Positions 13,925-25,672 of a stretch of DNA of 64,000 nucleotides are shown piece by piece. The notes under the pieces were generated by a model. It had not been told where the DNA came from. It was given only the letters and a program-made list of their open reading frames with translations, and ran no database searches. Origin of the DNA: Pithys albifrons albifrons (lineage: Eukaryota > Chordata > Aves > Passeriformes > Thamnophilidae); NCBI RefSeq assembly GCF_047495875.1, contig NC_092470.1, positions 16,542,001 to 16,606,000 of the forward strand. The letters are read 5' to 3'. How positions within the stretch are numbered: position 1 is the stretch's first letter; every line of letters begins with the position of its first letter. Made by a program: the position numbers and the translations under genes.

Positions 13925-14300
13925 CCACAATGGTTGTTTTTATTAAATTCTCCTCAATAAAAAGCTCAGGCAGGATTTATTAGGTACTCAGGGCGAACGT
14001 TTAGTATTTCGCCAGTTATTAAGTGAAAATCAATAGAAAGCAAAGAAAATGGAAGTCACTGCACTGTTAGCACGCTGTTGTCGCCCAGATATTATGTCGG
14101 CTGTCTTGTAGATTCATGACAGACGAAAGCGGCCGGGAGAGAACTCTTTCTGCTTACATTGCAGGAGCCAAAGTGGGGTTATTCATTAGATCAGGCAGCT
14201 GGCCAGATGGATTTCCAGTTCAGTTTTACCATTTATCTTAAAAACGCCTGTATCGAGTGAGAAAGAACACTGATATTATGTGATATCGATGGCAGCTTTA
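13925..14300. promoter_or_regulatory. Candidate conserved noncoding element
   Basis: This is a complex, CpG-retaining island between low-complexity flanks. CpGs occur in GGGCGAACG, TTCGCC, GCACGC, GTCGCCC, GTCGGC, GACGAAAGCGGCCGG, AACGCC, ATCGAG and ATCGAT, a much higher local density than the surroundings. It contains an E-box CAGCTG at 14196-14201 inside an AGGCAGCTGGCC context and an ATATCGAT word near 14283. No coding frame crosses it. An enhancer role is inferred from composition; orthology is not shown. Confidence 0.4.
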
Positions 14301-17040
14301 TGTATCTAAATCAGGATTTATTGTTATTTTGTTCTGAAGACCTTTTTTTCTCAAGAAATACCATTTCACTGGAAGAAAATAATAGCTAAAACCTTGTCAA
14401 AGATAACCTTTCATGTTGTTCGTGCACCGCTGGCTGTAAAACAAATAGAACCCAGGGTATAAATAGGTTTAACCACATCCTTACAAATCATTCCCTTTAG
14501 GATTTTCTTTCTTCTTCTTCTTTTTTTTTCTTTTTTTTTTAATGGTAGAAATGTGGGGTTTGGTCATTAGTTATTTTCCTTGCCAGTAATTTAACTACAA
14601 ATAATGTCAACATTTGTTTTAATTGCATTAAAAAGCTCTAGAAGTTTTATGTCTCTGGAAGGCCAGAGCAGAAGGGTGGCTTTGTTTTTTGGGGCTTTTT
14701 TTGAGTGGGTGGGTTTGGGGAGGAATTTTTTTGGAGGTTTTTTGCCTTTTGCTTTTTTTAAAGCCTCCCTCCCTGTTACCAAACTTTTCACCCAGATCAT
14801 CACAACAGAAGCAACAACAGCTGTTCTACCATAAAAAAACATGTTGTTAAGAGACAGGACCAGATCTCTGAAAGAGATTAGCTCCTGCTTAGGCATCTAC
14901 AGGAAAAGTGCAACTTTTCTGAAGTTTTCGGCTTCAGCAAGTTCCATTTACTCCAGAAAGTAGAGCCCTTTCGTGGGATTGATTTATTTTTGCCCTAATC
15001 AGGAACAGAGTGCTGCTTCTCTTTACAAATGTGTGCTTGAAATGGCTGCAGCATGAAGTGTTTGTTCTTTCCAAAAACATCGGGTGCTCAGTTTGAACCC
15101 CATGTAAATAGAGACAAGATTCAGCACTCTCTGACAGAGCAATGTTGATAGCACCAGGTCTGATGAACAGTGCAGGCACACCATGAGTTGGTGATGGCAA
15201 TCCCAGCATGTTACACTACATGTTTTGCTTGCTAGTCCACAAAAAAAAAGTTCCATACTCAGAAACATAATACCTGAAAATCCAAAAATAGAATAAAATA
15301 AACCATGTGTTGCCATTTTCTCAATTATTTGAAAAATAGTTGTGAGAAATTGAGGTGGGACTGATGTTCTTTCAGACAAGAACAATAGCATTGTGGTTGC
15401 GTGGGTTTTTGATTGCTAACAAATTAAATGGAAAAAGATCCATTGGGACACATGAAGCAGCCTGAGAGATCCCTCATCTCCATGACTAAGCCCATCTGTA
15501 TGTTCACATGCTTTTCAATTCCTTTCCTTCCTCTTAGCCATGCTGTTTTTAAACCTCTTGACTCCTGATTGAACAGCCAGTTCAGCTCATCCAGACCAGT
15601 CCTTGGCCATGGCAGCACCATCCAGTCTGTCCCAAATGGACTTTGCCACTACCAGTGGCTCTTTGTGAGAGTATAATGTGTTTGTCATGGCTCAAACAGC
15701 AGCTTCAACCACAACCTTTAGTCAGTCATCCTTCAAAGGATTTAAAGCCTGTGGAACACAGGAAAAAATAAAAATGCTGCTTTGAATCAGGCAGATGCAT
15801 ACAAAAGAACTTAGAAAGTTGTAAATAACATCACAGCACTGGCAGGAAGAAGCAGAGTGCAATGCTTTTACAGTTCTTTCCTCTTTTCCTTCTGAAAGTG
15901 TCAGCTTGTCAACATTTCATTGACATACTGGACAGTTTCCCCTAGCTCAGATAGTTAGGATTCCCCTAGCTAGAATTTTTGAGTGTTTAGCTTCCTTTTG
16001 TATCCACTCTACCACTGGAAGAGGAAACCATTGTGCCTAGGATGGAGTTACACGTGTGCTCTTCCCCTACCAATAGCTCAGTTGTTGTTATCCTACAAAA
16101 TCCTTTGATTTAGCGCCAAACCCCAGGCACCCCTCACTGAAGATGTTTAGAGAGGTAGTGGCAAGAGCAAGAAGTTTTCCTCAGCCACAAATATTTTGTC
16201 TTGTTTTCAGAAAACTCTTTAAATACAGGGTGAAGAAAGGTAATAGTGTGTGCATGTTAATCTTTCAATGTAGTGAGACCTGTTCCTGCTAGAGCATCTC
16301 TCAGAGTCACTTACAGACAAACAGAAAGCGGTGAAAATCAATTACTAGTGAAGACACCAAAACCTTCCTTACTGGTGAATATTCACCCTTCAATTCTTTT
16401 TAAAATTATATTATCCCTAGCAAATCAGTAGCCAGAGCATCCACCCAGAGCATTTACAAGATACATAACTATGTGAATACAAGCAAAGGACACATAACGC
16501 TGCCTTCTTTAGGCACTTACTGTAAATACTTTGATAGAGACCTTGGTTGAAGTTCCTACTGATAAGCAGACCCAGCAAAAACCTGAATCTGGAGCTCCTA
16601 TGTCCTAGGTGAAAGTTGTGCAGCAGTTACACTTGTTTCAGTTTCATACAGCCATAGGCAGTGTTTTGATGCAACTCTGAAAAGTATTCCAACTTATTTG
16701 TTCTCATCATCACTCAAAATTCACTTCTATCTAGCAAAGTTTCATGTCCTATAAAACCAGTCAAGAAACCTCTCTCTAGGTAATGAAGAAACACAGTAAT
16801 GCTTAAATCACTGTTTTGCTTAGTGTGTTTTTGAATTTGTGTCCCTTACAGAGCTCCAGAAGTTTAACAACTAAAAGATATTCATTCCTCTGTGGCGGAA
16901 ACAACTTTCTCTCATTTTGACCAAAGTGACATGTAATGGTGAACTACCTCAACTATGCAACTATGCATCTTTCACCAAAACATTCTGACATTTGCAAAAT
17001 GATAGTTTTGGGGTTTTTTTAAAGTTAGTTTCACTTTGCT
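14301..17040. other. Intergenic, nothing recognised
   Basis: Contains a T-rich tract around 14505-14541 and a TATAAATAG word near 14458. Frames of up to 122 codons (15023-15391, -) look like chance. I see no interspersed repeat. The last 100 bases become T-rich and lead into the pentanucleotide array. Confidence 0.5.
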
Positions 17041-17128
17041 TAGTTTTAGTTTAGTTTAGTTTAGTTTAGTTTAGTTTAGTTTAGTTTAGTTTAGTTTAGT
17101 TTAGTTTAGTTTTGTTTTGTTTTGTTTG
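17041..17128 (+). repeat. Pentanucleotide microsatellite (TTAGT)n then (TTTGT)n
   Basis: Thirteen uninterrupted copies of TTAGT run from 17046 to 17110. They are followed by three TTTGT copies and a partial one to 17128, and preceded by an imperfect unit. The abrupt A-to-T switch inside the array shows a second, related repeat type. The perfection of the first block suggests recent expansion, so length polymorphism is likely. Confidence 0.95.
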
Positions 17129-17839
17129 AAAAAAACATATTGCATAGGTTTTCTTTCTTGGTATCCAGTTCCAGTGTCCTCTGGTGCTGGCAGTGGCAAT
17201 TCTGTGACTGTGTACAACAACCTGAGTCATTATTGTCCCAGAAAAATGGCTATCCCAGAGATGTTTTATCTCTATTGAATTTCTGTTTTGTTTCCTTAAA
17301 TTTGTTTTAAAAATATATTTATAATGAAGCCAAAGAAAATTCCCTTTAGTTCAAGGTGGAAAAGTTGTCTTCCCCTGGTAGATTATTACATGCATATTTC
17401 CAGAAAAGACAACTTTCTAGTAGAAAATATGGAAACCAGATTTTTTATAATTTTTTTCAGTTTGCTGTCACCTGATGTTGAACCTTCCCCAGGTCTATCT
17501 CATTTCTTCCATCCAATGTCATCTCCACTGCCTCTCCATCCTATTCTTACATATGCACCCCTGTGGTTTTTGCAAACAGCCAGGCTCACACTACAAGCTC
17601 TACCAGGGAAGTGTTGCAGTTTATACAGTGTTGGACAGTTTTCCACATCAGTGCCAAGGCAGGAACTCAAGTTTTCTTTCCCCCCTTCTCCCTGCCTTCT
17701 CGAAGACAGTTTACTCAGTAGTTTTCTCAGTGAGAACATTAAAAAAATACTAACACCTGATTTGATTAGATCAAGGCTTGCTTTTCTTTTTTGGAGAATT
17801 GTTAATAAAATCACACTTCTGAAAAAAACCCAGGATGGA
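17129..17839. other. Intergenic with chance frame of 173 codons
   Basis: The frame at 17324-17845 (+) runs through pyrimidine-rich, stop-poor DNA and overlaps a 92-codon frame on the same strand and a 104-codon frame on the other. It has no recognisable domain, signal or repeat structure. I do not call it a gene. Confidence 0.55.
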
Positions 17840-18060
17840 ATGTAAATGCTGCACTAATTTAATTACACTTTGGCGCTGGGAGACACTAATGTAAATATTC
17901 TGGTGAGTAGGCCTAAGACACTTGAAGTAATTACTTAAAGGCTTCCTTTCAAAGAATCTCCCCCTTTTTATTAAATGCCTTTTAACATTAGCACTTTCTT
18001 CCTGACAAATTAAATGAAATTTCATTACTCTCCCTGACTTAATGGCATGAGGCTGCCTGC
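17840..18060. promoter_or_regulatory. Candidate conserved noncoding element with homeodomain and forkhead words
   Basis: A TAATTA core lies at 17860-17865 and a forkhead-like TGTAAATA at 17890-17897, with AAGTAATTACTTAAAG further on near 17925-17940 (AAGTAATTACTT is a 12-bp palindrome). The sequence is AT-rich but not low-complexity, has no repeat signature and no convincing frame. This arrangement is typical of developmental enhancers, but function is inferred. Confidence 0.35.
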
Positions 18061-19186
18061 TGGAAGTGTGAGTTAACCCTCTCTAGATGGAAGACACAGA
18101 GTTTGTGAGCTCTGGTTGGCTCTGGGTGTCATCATTTTGACCGAGCATTCCCCTGGCACCTCATTGTCATCCCCAAAGGTGTCTGCAACTTCTGCCTTGC
18201 ACCCCATGTCCCACAGTACCCCAGATATCAGTTTGTGGATGTTTGCAGCCTGGAACAACTGATAGACACAGGATAGTATTTAGCTCTTCATTTTCTTCAT
18301 GTTTAGGGGAGCAAAACTTGCAACTGGGAGCTGAGCTTACAGGATCATTTAGAGATATGCCCATAAAAATAAAATCCTCGTGAAGCATTTTGGAGAAATT
18401 GAATATCATATTTATATTTATAATGATCATCAAACTGAGTGGATTACTATGCCAGAATTTCATGAAACTATAAAACTTTTAAAATACAACAATTCTGGGA
18501 CCGCAGGCACCTTTAACACTGCATTCATGTACTCACAAAGAGAACTGAGAAAGAGAAGATGTTGCTAATCAATACCTGTGTGAGCAGATTTACTTTTTGA
18601 TCAAAGCCCACTTGACCAGTCCATTTTGTAACTTCCCCCTCCCCATTGATTTCTCTTTAAATTAAATAAAACTGAGGTCAGGTTATCTCCTGTTTTATTT
18701 ACATACCTACATAGCATCCACAGGTCCCATCAGACCAGTGTCCAGGCAAGGGAGCTGGTGACAAACTCTGTCATGCTATTTATATACTGTCCCTGCAGCA
18801 TTAGTAGCTCAGCAAAGCTTTTAAAATAGCTGTGAGAGCCAACACTCATAGGCTGGCAAAGAAAGGGAAGAGGCAGAGAAAAAATAGCGCTTTGTGCACG
18901 GCAGTTCCCTGGAGGGAATCGCATCCTTCAGGTATCTCCTAAAATGTGGCTCCTAGAGGCGGGTAGAGCCTAGCAGGTCAGGATGCTCTCAACCCTCTGG
19001 AAGGTTTGATGTTGGGGGCTGCAGCAATTTCAGACAACTTTTGACACTGTAAGGATATCACTGTGGTAGCTGTTATCCACGTGATGTTGCCTCTCTGTTT
19101 CTTCTTCCTCTCGCCTATAATTTTGGGATTACTGAAGCACCACATTAGAGTCAGCCAGCCACCAGATGTGCTTGATGTTTAAATAC
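18061..19186. other. Intergenic, nothing recognised
   Basis: Short frames only (up to 98 codons at 18167-18463, -), none with a family resemblance. No repeat is visible until the CR1 fragment begins. Confidence 0.5.
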
Positions 19187-19280
19187 AATCGTAGACTGTT
19201 TGGGTTTGGAAGGGACATTACAGATCATCTAGTTCCAATCCTCCTGCCATGGGCAGGAAATCTTCCACTAGACTTCTCCT
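19187..19280 (-). mobile_element. CR1 LINE 3' fragment (5' truncated)
   Basis: The + strand shows the reverse complement of a CR1 3' end: ATCGTAGACTGTTTGGGTT (decayed tail), then GGAAGGGACATTACAGATCATCT, then TGCCATGGGCAGG and CTTCCACTAGAC. Only the last ~95 bases are recognisable. The terminal 8-mer repeat is degraded, so the copy is old. CR1 is the dominant avian non-LTR retrotransposon and is usually 5' truncated like this. Confidence 0.85.
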
Positions 19281-20039
19281 ACAGTGCACATTACTTATAA
19301 TCCCCTGTCTCTTGCATTATTGTCCCACCAGGGAATTGCGGTGTGAGGACAGGTACAAACAGAAATATTGCCCCTTTGCTGTGATGTTTGTCTTTTGCCT
19401 CCAAATGGAGCTGACAGAGGGTAGATGGTTCCAGTTGAACATCTCAGCCATTTCTAGCCAACATGTCTCCAGCAAGGTTCAAGCAAGTCAACAAACTCTC
19501 ACTGTTTTATTCCAGCTGAGAAATTGGCCTTGCATATAAATAGAAAATAAAAAAATATTGAGCTGCATTATCCAAATCAATCCTGTCCTGTTTCTTGAAG
19601 CTGCCAGAAATGGGGGGAAATTATGCTTATTTTAATAATGGCTTTAAAAAGTTCTTTGATGAAAAATTGCCTGTGGGTCTGCCTCTTCTGAGTGCGCTTC
19701 ACCCATAGTACATGATTTACCAGTGCCAATTTCCATCTTATCACAGATGTCCTTTCTCAGAACACAGAGTATTTGGGACTGAAAACAAGGGCCTTGCAAA
19801 CTCAAGTTCACATGGAACATTTTTTTTGGCAGGGTCCATAGGTCAGCCTATAAAGAAAGAAAATATCTCTGTTTTCTTCTGCAGTTATCAGATTGTGAAA
19901 AGAGAGCTTTCTCCTCTTGTGAGGTCCAGGTAAAAGTTCACCCATTCCCTGGCTGCTTGCTTCTGACAAACAAAAATTAAGGACCTGAAAATAACTATTT
20001 TATCTGAAAAAAATGCTAAACATCCCAAAACAAACAGTC
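19281..20039. other. Intergenic, nothing recognised
   Basis: Short frames only (19249-19539 and 19712-19933, +). They show no domain. The first of these starts inside the CR1 fragment, so it cannot be a normal gene. No other repeat is seen. Confidence 0.5.
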
Positions 20040-20455
20040 AGCTGTGCCGCTGCCAAATTCCACAAGTAAGAGAGCTGCAGGCCGAGACAGCTCACATCTC
20101 ACTGGAGAATAATGGGTAAAGTTTGGCCAGCTGCCCCTTCCAGCCCTTTGGGGACCCACAATCCAATTGCAGTGTCTTAGCGGATGTGAATTTCAAGGTT
20201 ACACCTGGGTGTTCAAGGGCAGGGCCAAGTGTAATCGGCACTTAGATCATAGATTAATCTTATTTGCCATCTATTAGGTTTGATTCCTGCTTCCCGCTCT
20301 CCCTCCCTAAAGCCAGGATTATTGTGATAGTTTAAGATAATGGATTCTAACGGAAGAAAGGTCACGCAGGCATTGAGATTTGGAACCTTAAGATAATATG
20401 ATTAATCTAAAAGCTTCTTTCTAAAAGGGGAGGGCATACTCTCATACGTTTAATT

Positions 20456-20495
20456 GAGGGGAGAGAGCGAGAGAGAGGGAGGGAGGGATGGATGG
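20456..20495. repeat. Purine (GA/GGGA/GGAT) low-complexity tract
   Basis: An almost pure purine run of GAGAGA, GGGAGGGA and GATGGATGG units. Such mirror-symmetric polypurine DNA can adopt triplex structure, and it is also simply a microsatellite-like slippage product. Confidence 0.85.
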
Positions 20496-20672
20496 AATTA
20501 GCAACATGGAAGGAGGAGTGAAGGATCCCACTTTTTGTCCACTGAAATTAATTAGCATAGTGAGGAAATGCTCTTCATTTATTTTCAAGCTGATAAAACA
20601 TTATTTTTTTAAAAATCCCTAAAAGTCATAATTATTTTTGGATTTTTAATTGCAAATCATTAATTGCTAAAT

Positions 20673-20706
20673 CCATATATATATAGATTTTCATGGATAT
20701 ATATGG
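20673..20706. repeat. AT-rich inverted repeat, 10-bp perfect arms
   Basis: CCATATATAT at 20673-20682 is matched by ATATATATGG at 20697-20706 across a 14-nt spacer. It could extrude as a hairpin, but AT-alternating arms arise easily by slippage. Confidence 0.7.
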
Positions 20707-20710
20707 CAAA

Positions 20711-21374
20711 TATAAGCTATCTGGGGTGCACACAAATATACAAGTAAAAATTCATACATTGAGTGATGGAATTTGCTGTATAAATGAGATATTCTAGTAT
20801 CAGGTGCTTGGATTTTACTGGCACTGTAAGAAAAGCCTACTATAGAGAAATACATTGTAATAAGTTTATAGGAGTAGCCAAAATGTTCTGGGGACTGTGG
20901 AGAGAGACTTGCTGTCCCAAAGAACCAGCAACACTATATTGCTGTGCAGTATTACATAATAAAACCTATCCTTAGTTATTTATACTGCCTGAGATTATCA
21001 GATAAAGGCAATTGAGAACAAAGAAATAGTCCCCTTGTTACTTGTGGCGTTTATTTACTTGAGCATTTGGATAACCAAATACTAAAAAAATCAAATCATG
21101 TCCTTATGTTCTGCACATGTCGTTTCAACACCACAGGAACTTTTTCAAATATTTTTTGAAAAATGTCTGTCATATTTCTATTTCATTTTTAAATCATAGA
21201 AATATTTATGTTAAGATTTATAAACAACTACTGAACACCAATAAACATGTTACAGGTCCAAATCAGAATTGCTATTAACAGCCATTTAAGTATGATGACC
21301 CTGGCCACCCACTGACTAAGAACAATAAAATGGAAATACATTTTAACTGACTCCGGGTTTTGAGATCTTTTATC
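20711..21374. other. Intergenic, nothing recognised
   Basis: AT-rich unique sequence with no frame above about 63 codons and no visible repeat. Confidence 0.55.
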
Positions 21375-21520
21375 CCATCCTGGAAGTGTTCAAGGCCAGG
21401 CTGAATGGGACGTGAGCAATCTGATCTAGTGTGTGGCATCCCTGCCCATGGTGGTGGTGGTCACTGGAACTTGATGATTTCTAATATCCCTTCAAACTCA
21501 AACTTTTCCATGATTCTGTG
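21375..21520 (+). mobile_element. CR1 LINE 3' fragment (5' truncated)
   Basis: Shows CR1 order on the + strand: CATCCTGGAAGTGTTCAAGG, then GGCTGAATGGGA, then GTGGCATCCCTGCCCATGG, then a decayed CTTCAAACTCAAAC and CCATGATTCTGTG tail. Divergence is moderate to high. The frame at 21405-21650 starts inside it and is not a gene. Confidence 0.85.
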
Positions 21521-22089
21521 CTTATGTGGTTCAAATGTTATCTTTTCCTCTCTGATCATAGGGACCAGATGTTTTTTCAGAGTCAAAAACATTAAAATGA
21601 GACACACACAACATTATTCCCACTCTATAGGACTTTATGCAACCATCTAAAAATCATAGGCTTATGGAAAAGGTCACTGGAGTTGAAAGTGCTGTAGGGA
21701 AAGTGAGGCTGTTTTGTGTTTCCTTTTTCTGTACTTGTCAGTTCTGAATTAATAGTTGAATTTGCTCATCTTAGAGGTCTTTTCTAACCTAAATGATTTT
21801 ATACTGGATGAATTTAAAAATCTTCAGTCATATGTTCCTTGGGCCTCAGAAGACCAGCCCCATAACTTAAGCACCCTAAAATGCACCCACACAACCATGT
21901 GCTCGCTTCCCAGGGTGCCCACACTGCCTGGAGCAGAGGCATGATGTGCCAATGCCCCTGTTAATATGCAATGCATGGAGCCTCTCATTTTAATCCTCTC
22001 TATTCATGATCAGTTTTGTCCCTTTCTACAATATATCCTCTCAGCTCCTACACAAAAAGAAGGGCAGGAGAATTTCCTTTCTCCCTGAC
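21521..22089. other. Intergenic, nothing recognised
   Basis: Unique sequence with only short frames and no repeat signature. Confidence 0.5.
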
Positions 22090-22340
22090 CTTGCAGTCTG
22101 ACGAAGAACTGCTGGGGAGATTATTCCTAGAAACTCAAGAACCAAACCAAGTGTTACTGCTGCCGTGGCTGAAGGGTAATGTAATTAGAACTTGAGCTAC
22201 GACTGCTTAATACAACCTGTAATAATAATATATGTCTATCATCATTCAGAGCTATTCTAAGACTCGGAGCAGTATTAAAAGCCATAGGAAATAATTAGTA
22301 GTGAAGAGGAATCATGAGTTGCAGGGTGCTGCATTCACAC
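22090..22340. promoter_or_regulatory. Candidate conserved noncoding element
   Basis: A compact island with retained CpGs (GACGAAG, GCCGTGG, TACGACT, CTCGGAG) and homeodomain-like words (GTAATGTAATTAGAAC near 22178, AATAATTAGTAG near 22290). It has no repeat and no open frame. Composition only; the role is inferred. Confidence 0.3.
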
Positions 22341-25300
22341 AAAAACCAGCTGCATAGGGCTTTAAAAATGACTGTCTCCAACATATGCCATCCCTGCAAG
22401 AACATCTATAGATAAGTTAATATAAGAAAAGATAAAATCCCAAGGATGGATTAAGCTATATATTAAGCTATTTAATTCTGGGTAACTGAGGGAAGGACAT
22501 TAAACTGAAGATGGAGAGAGAGAGAATGGAGCACTTAAGAGCTAAACGTGGGTATGCACCAATCAAATGGTTGCTGCAGCTTTTGCACTCTGTGAAAATG
22601 TGAGTTTTTACCAGGTTACATTGCTTTGTAATGTGTTTTAGAATTTCATATGGAACAAGAAATACAGACTTACCAGAGAACATAGCAGTGAGAGCAGATG
22701 AAAGTGCTGGGTCGACAGATATGCAGCTTCAGGGGCTGGATACACCTTTGAGAGGGGATGAATGGGAGTAGAGTGGGATACAGGACAGTCACTACTAGTA
22801 ATGGACAGACACAGAGATCAGTCAGGAACTCACTGTCCTCACATTACACTTTTCGAGAAGCCAAAAACCAAAAAAGGACAGTTAATAGACTGCTCAAAAT
22901 TCATCACTTGGAACTGAAGCACCTGACCCTCCAAAACTGCTTAGCCAGGAACACCAGATGTTTATACACAACACACATCAAGTGCATAGACAGTTCTCCT
23001 GGCCTTGGTTTGAAAGTAAAGGTGTTTATGCCTCTTTTGCTATGTCAGCACCCAAAATTTGGGGATTCTGGGGAAAGCAGTTTTCACCCATCTCTCTCAG
23101 AATCAGTGTGTGTTTTTAGAGAGTGTTATTTTTGCAACTGGCTTTGAGCTTCAAGTTCAAACAACACCAAAGGTTCAAAAGCAAAATGTCAAAATATCTG
23201 TCTTTGCTTTTTCTCCTCAAGTTTCTTTCAGGATTTGTGACCCATGGGTCTGCACTGAGAGGTGACTTGGTTGAAGAGCCATAAAGGGAACTTTGTTGTG
23301 ATATCCACCCAAATCCTCTCCCCTTGAAACAGCATCAACAAACCTCTAGGCTGATGTTCTGCCTGTTGGTAGTTCAGGTACAAGTACTTCCCATGCTGGG
23401 ATATTTGAGATTGCCCAGAAACACACTGACACCTGGCAAACAAGAGATATTCTATCATTTTTACCATCATAATACAACCATCACTTTTTGAAGCATGCAG
23501 GCAGCTTCAAAACTCCTAAAAAAAAAAAAAAAAAAAAAGAAAAGATTTCAAGATGGAAATCCATGGAATAAATGACAGAATTCATTTTGCACTCTGGGAA
23601 AACTAAATAGAAAAGAAAAGCCTACACAAGGTTCTCTGTTGCCTGGGACCTGGGCTGGGTTGCACAGACACATCCAAACTTCAAGTTCTCCATGGAAGGT
23701 TTTTTCCCTACAGAACAGAGATGCTCATGGAAGTGTTGTTCCCCATTTCCTCCAATTTCCACAGATCTGAGTCCTAAAAATTGCCATCACAGGACAATTG
23801 CCTAAATGCTTTCAATCACCTCAGCAAATAACATTTTAGCAGACTATTTACCAACTCCTCCTTCATTCAGCTGCTGGGATGGGTAGGTTTTTCACCTTCC
23901 TAGGAAGTAGTTGTCAGCTCTCTTGAGCCTCTCCAGAGGAAAAGCCTCTGCCTAATATATGATGTGCTTATTCATCCCAGACGTAGGGCATATCATTCTC
24001 GAATGACTGACAAGCGTTCTAAAATGAAGAGAGCTCAAAGTGTGCTCTAATAGTGATGGGAAGCATTTCTAGTCAAACATAAAGCAAATTAATGTGAGCC
24101 CTCACTGCACCTTTAATCTGGAAATGTCATAAAGTAATAAGCAGAGTGACCCTGGCAATGTCTAAGGTTGGATTTCAATAGATTTACATCTTAAAGGGCA
24201 ACTACATATTTTTAAGTAGTAGAGGACCAAATGCAGTGCTCCTCTTTCATCAGTGCAAATCTGGAGAGACTCCACCAGTCTCAGGTACAACAGAGATCTG
24301 TGGATGATCTTATTTTAGAAGTCTTCATTACAATCATGCTCATCTCTGTATCAGTGGGCAGCTCCCTCATTAAAAAAAAAAAAAATCCAGTCCCTCAATA
24401 TCTCTTATTAACTTCAGAAGGGGCAGACTGTGGTCTGCGTGTCTTATTTCAAACTAGTTTCATTAGAAGTATATTTAATTAACACACTCTTTTGATTAGC
24501 ATTCAGAATGAAAAGCTGTTTTGCACAGCTCTTAAAACAGAAGATTCAATAATACAGATAAAAAGCAATAGGCCACAGGTCACACCCTAGTGAAAAAGAA
24601 ACAGGTTTTTTTCTGGGAGTATCAATCCAGACTGGAGCCTTCCATTGCTGCAGCAACACCGTATTTTCCAGGTAAATAAATAAATATACAAAATACCCAA
24701 AGCAATGACATCTGAAGAAATTCTTTAAATTACCAAATCTCTCTTCTCCATCAGTCTTATTCAGAGCCCTTTACCTTCCTTCTTAAGACTTATTTTACAT
24801 GGAGGAGACTGAGAAACCCATTTCATAACTAGATACAACATTCTTCAAGAAAATAAAGGAGGGAATATTGATGATGAAGAGCAAGTGGCTGTGACTCACA
24901 TGATCTCTGAAGTATCTGACACCATATCCTGAAGGAGAAATGTATATTTGGTGGGAGAAAGGCTATATTGGAGCAAACAACAGGTATCTTCAGTGTTAAC
25001 TCTTATTTGCATTCTCTACAGGAACTTTGTCAGGGTCAGCCCACACCAGTTGATGCAGAATCTTTTCCCTTGCTGGTTATGATCCTTCTGCATGTGATAG
25101 AAAACCATCTCTGCCTAGAGGACATAACTTTGGAGACATATCTCTTCTAGCCACCATCAGGAATCCTCACTGAATGAAAGTTTTGGCTTTATCCTGATGA
25201 GCACTCAAGGCGAATTAATGTGGAAGCACTTGTGGCTCAGGACTCTGAAGCTGAGAAGCAAAAGAGAGAGCAGAGCAAAAGGAGAGCATTGCCACACAGT

Positions 25301-25672
25301 TCCATCTCCTGCAAAAGCAGAGCTCTGCTTGAAGAGACAACACATGCTCAGGCGATGGAGACTAAGTATGAGAAAGTTAATACAATTCAACAATTTACAC
25401 CAAGATTTCATGTTAAAGACATCTATTTATTTCTGCATTAGAAAAAAAAAGTTGCATTTTTGCATTAATCCTCTGCTCTACCTGTCATTTTCTCTAAAAT
25501 ATGGGAAATTATCAAGAAGAGATTGATAAAAGAAAGGGGAGAAAGGCATCAAGTAGCACATATATTATTGTATTTGTGTGCTTTCACTTGATACAGGATT
25601 GTGTTGCAGCTTAAATCACATTCCAGGATGTGGAAAATAGAAAAAAAAAAAAAAGGAAAAGAATACACATTT
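22341..25672. other. Intergenic, nothing recognised except poly-A tracts
   Basis: A 21-nt poly-A lies at 23518-23538 and A14 at 25641-25654. Frames reach 129 codons (22758-23147, +) with no family resemblance. Poly-A tracts have no visible SINE or retrocopy body immediately upstream that I can recognise. Confidence 0.5.

Larger units (their letters stand above)
20040..20710. promoter_or_regulatory. Candidate conserved noncoding element with paired GATTAATC palindromes
   Basis: The complex sequence contains AGATTAATCT (20251-20260, a perfect 10-bp palindrome) and a second GATTAATC at 20400-20407. Both read as back-to-back bicoid-class (GATTA/TAATC) half-sites. AATTAATTAGCAT occurs near 20546 and TTAATTGCAAATCATTAATTGC-type duplicated words near 20646-20666. 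CpGs persist in GCCGCTGCC, AATCGGC, TAACGG and TCACGC. A GA-rich tract (20456-20495) interrupts it. There is no credible frame. Function is inferred from motif content. Confidence 0.4.

Noticed and set aside
17324..17845. 173-codon open frame containing a DVEPSPG-like word
   Set aside because: The word superficially recalls a 2A-type or LINE motif, but the frame lies in stop-poor pyrimidine-rich DNA, overlaps other frames on both strands and has no family signature. Chance.
19249..19539. 96-codon frame overlapping the CR1 fragment
   Set aside because: It begins inside reverse-oriented CR1 sequence and continues into unrelated DNA; cannot be a native gene.
23518..23538. A21 tract considered as the tail of a processed pseudogene or SINE
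   Set aside because: No recognisable gene or SINE body lies immediately upstream and no target-site duplication is evident.
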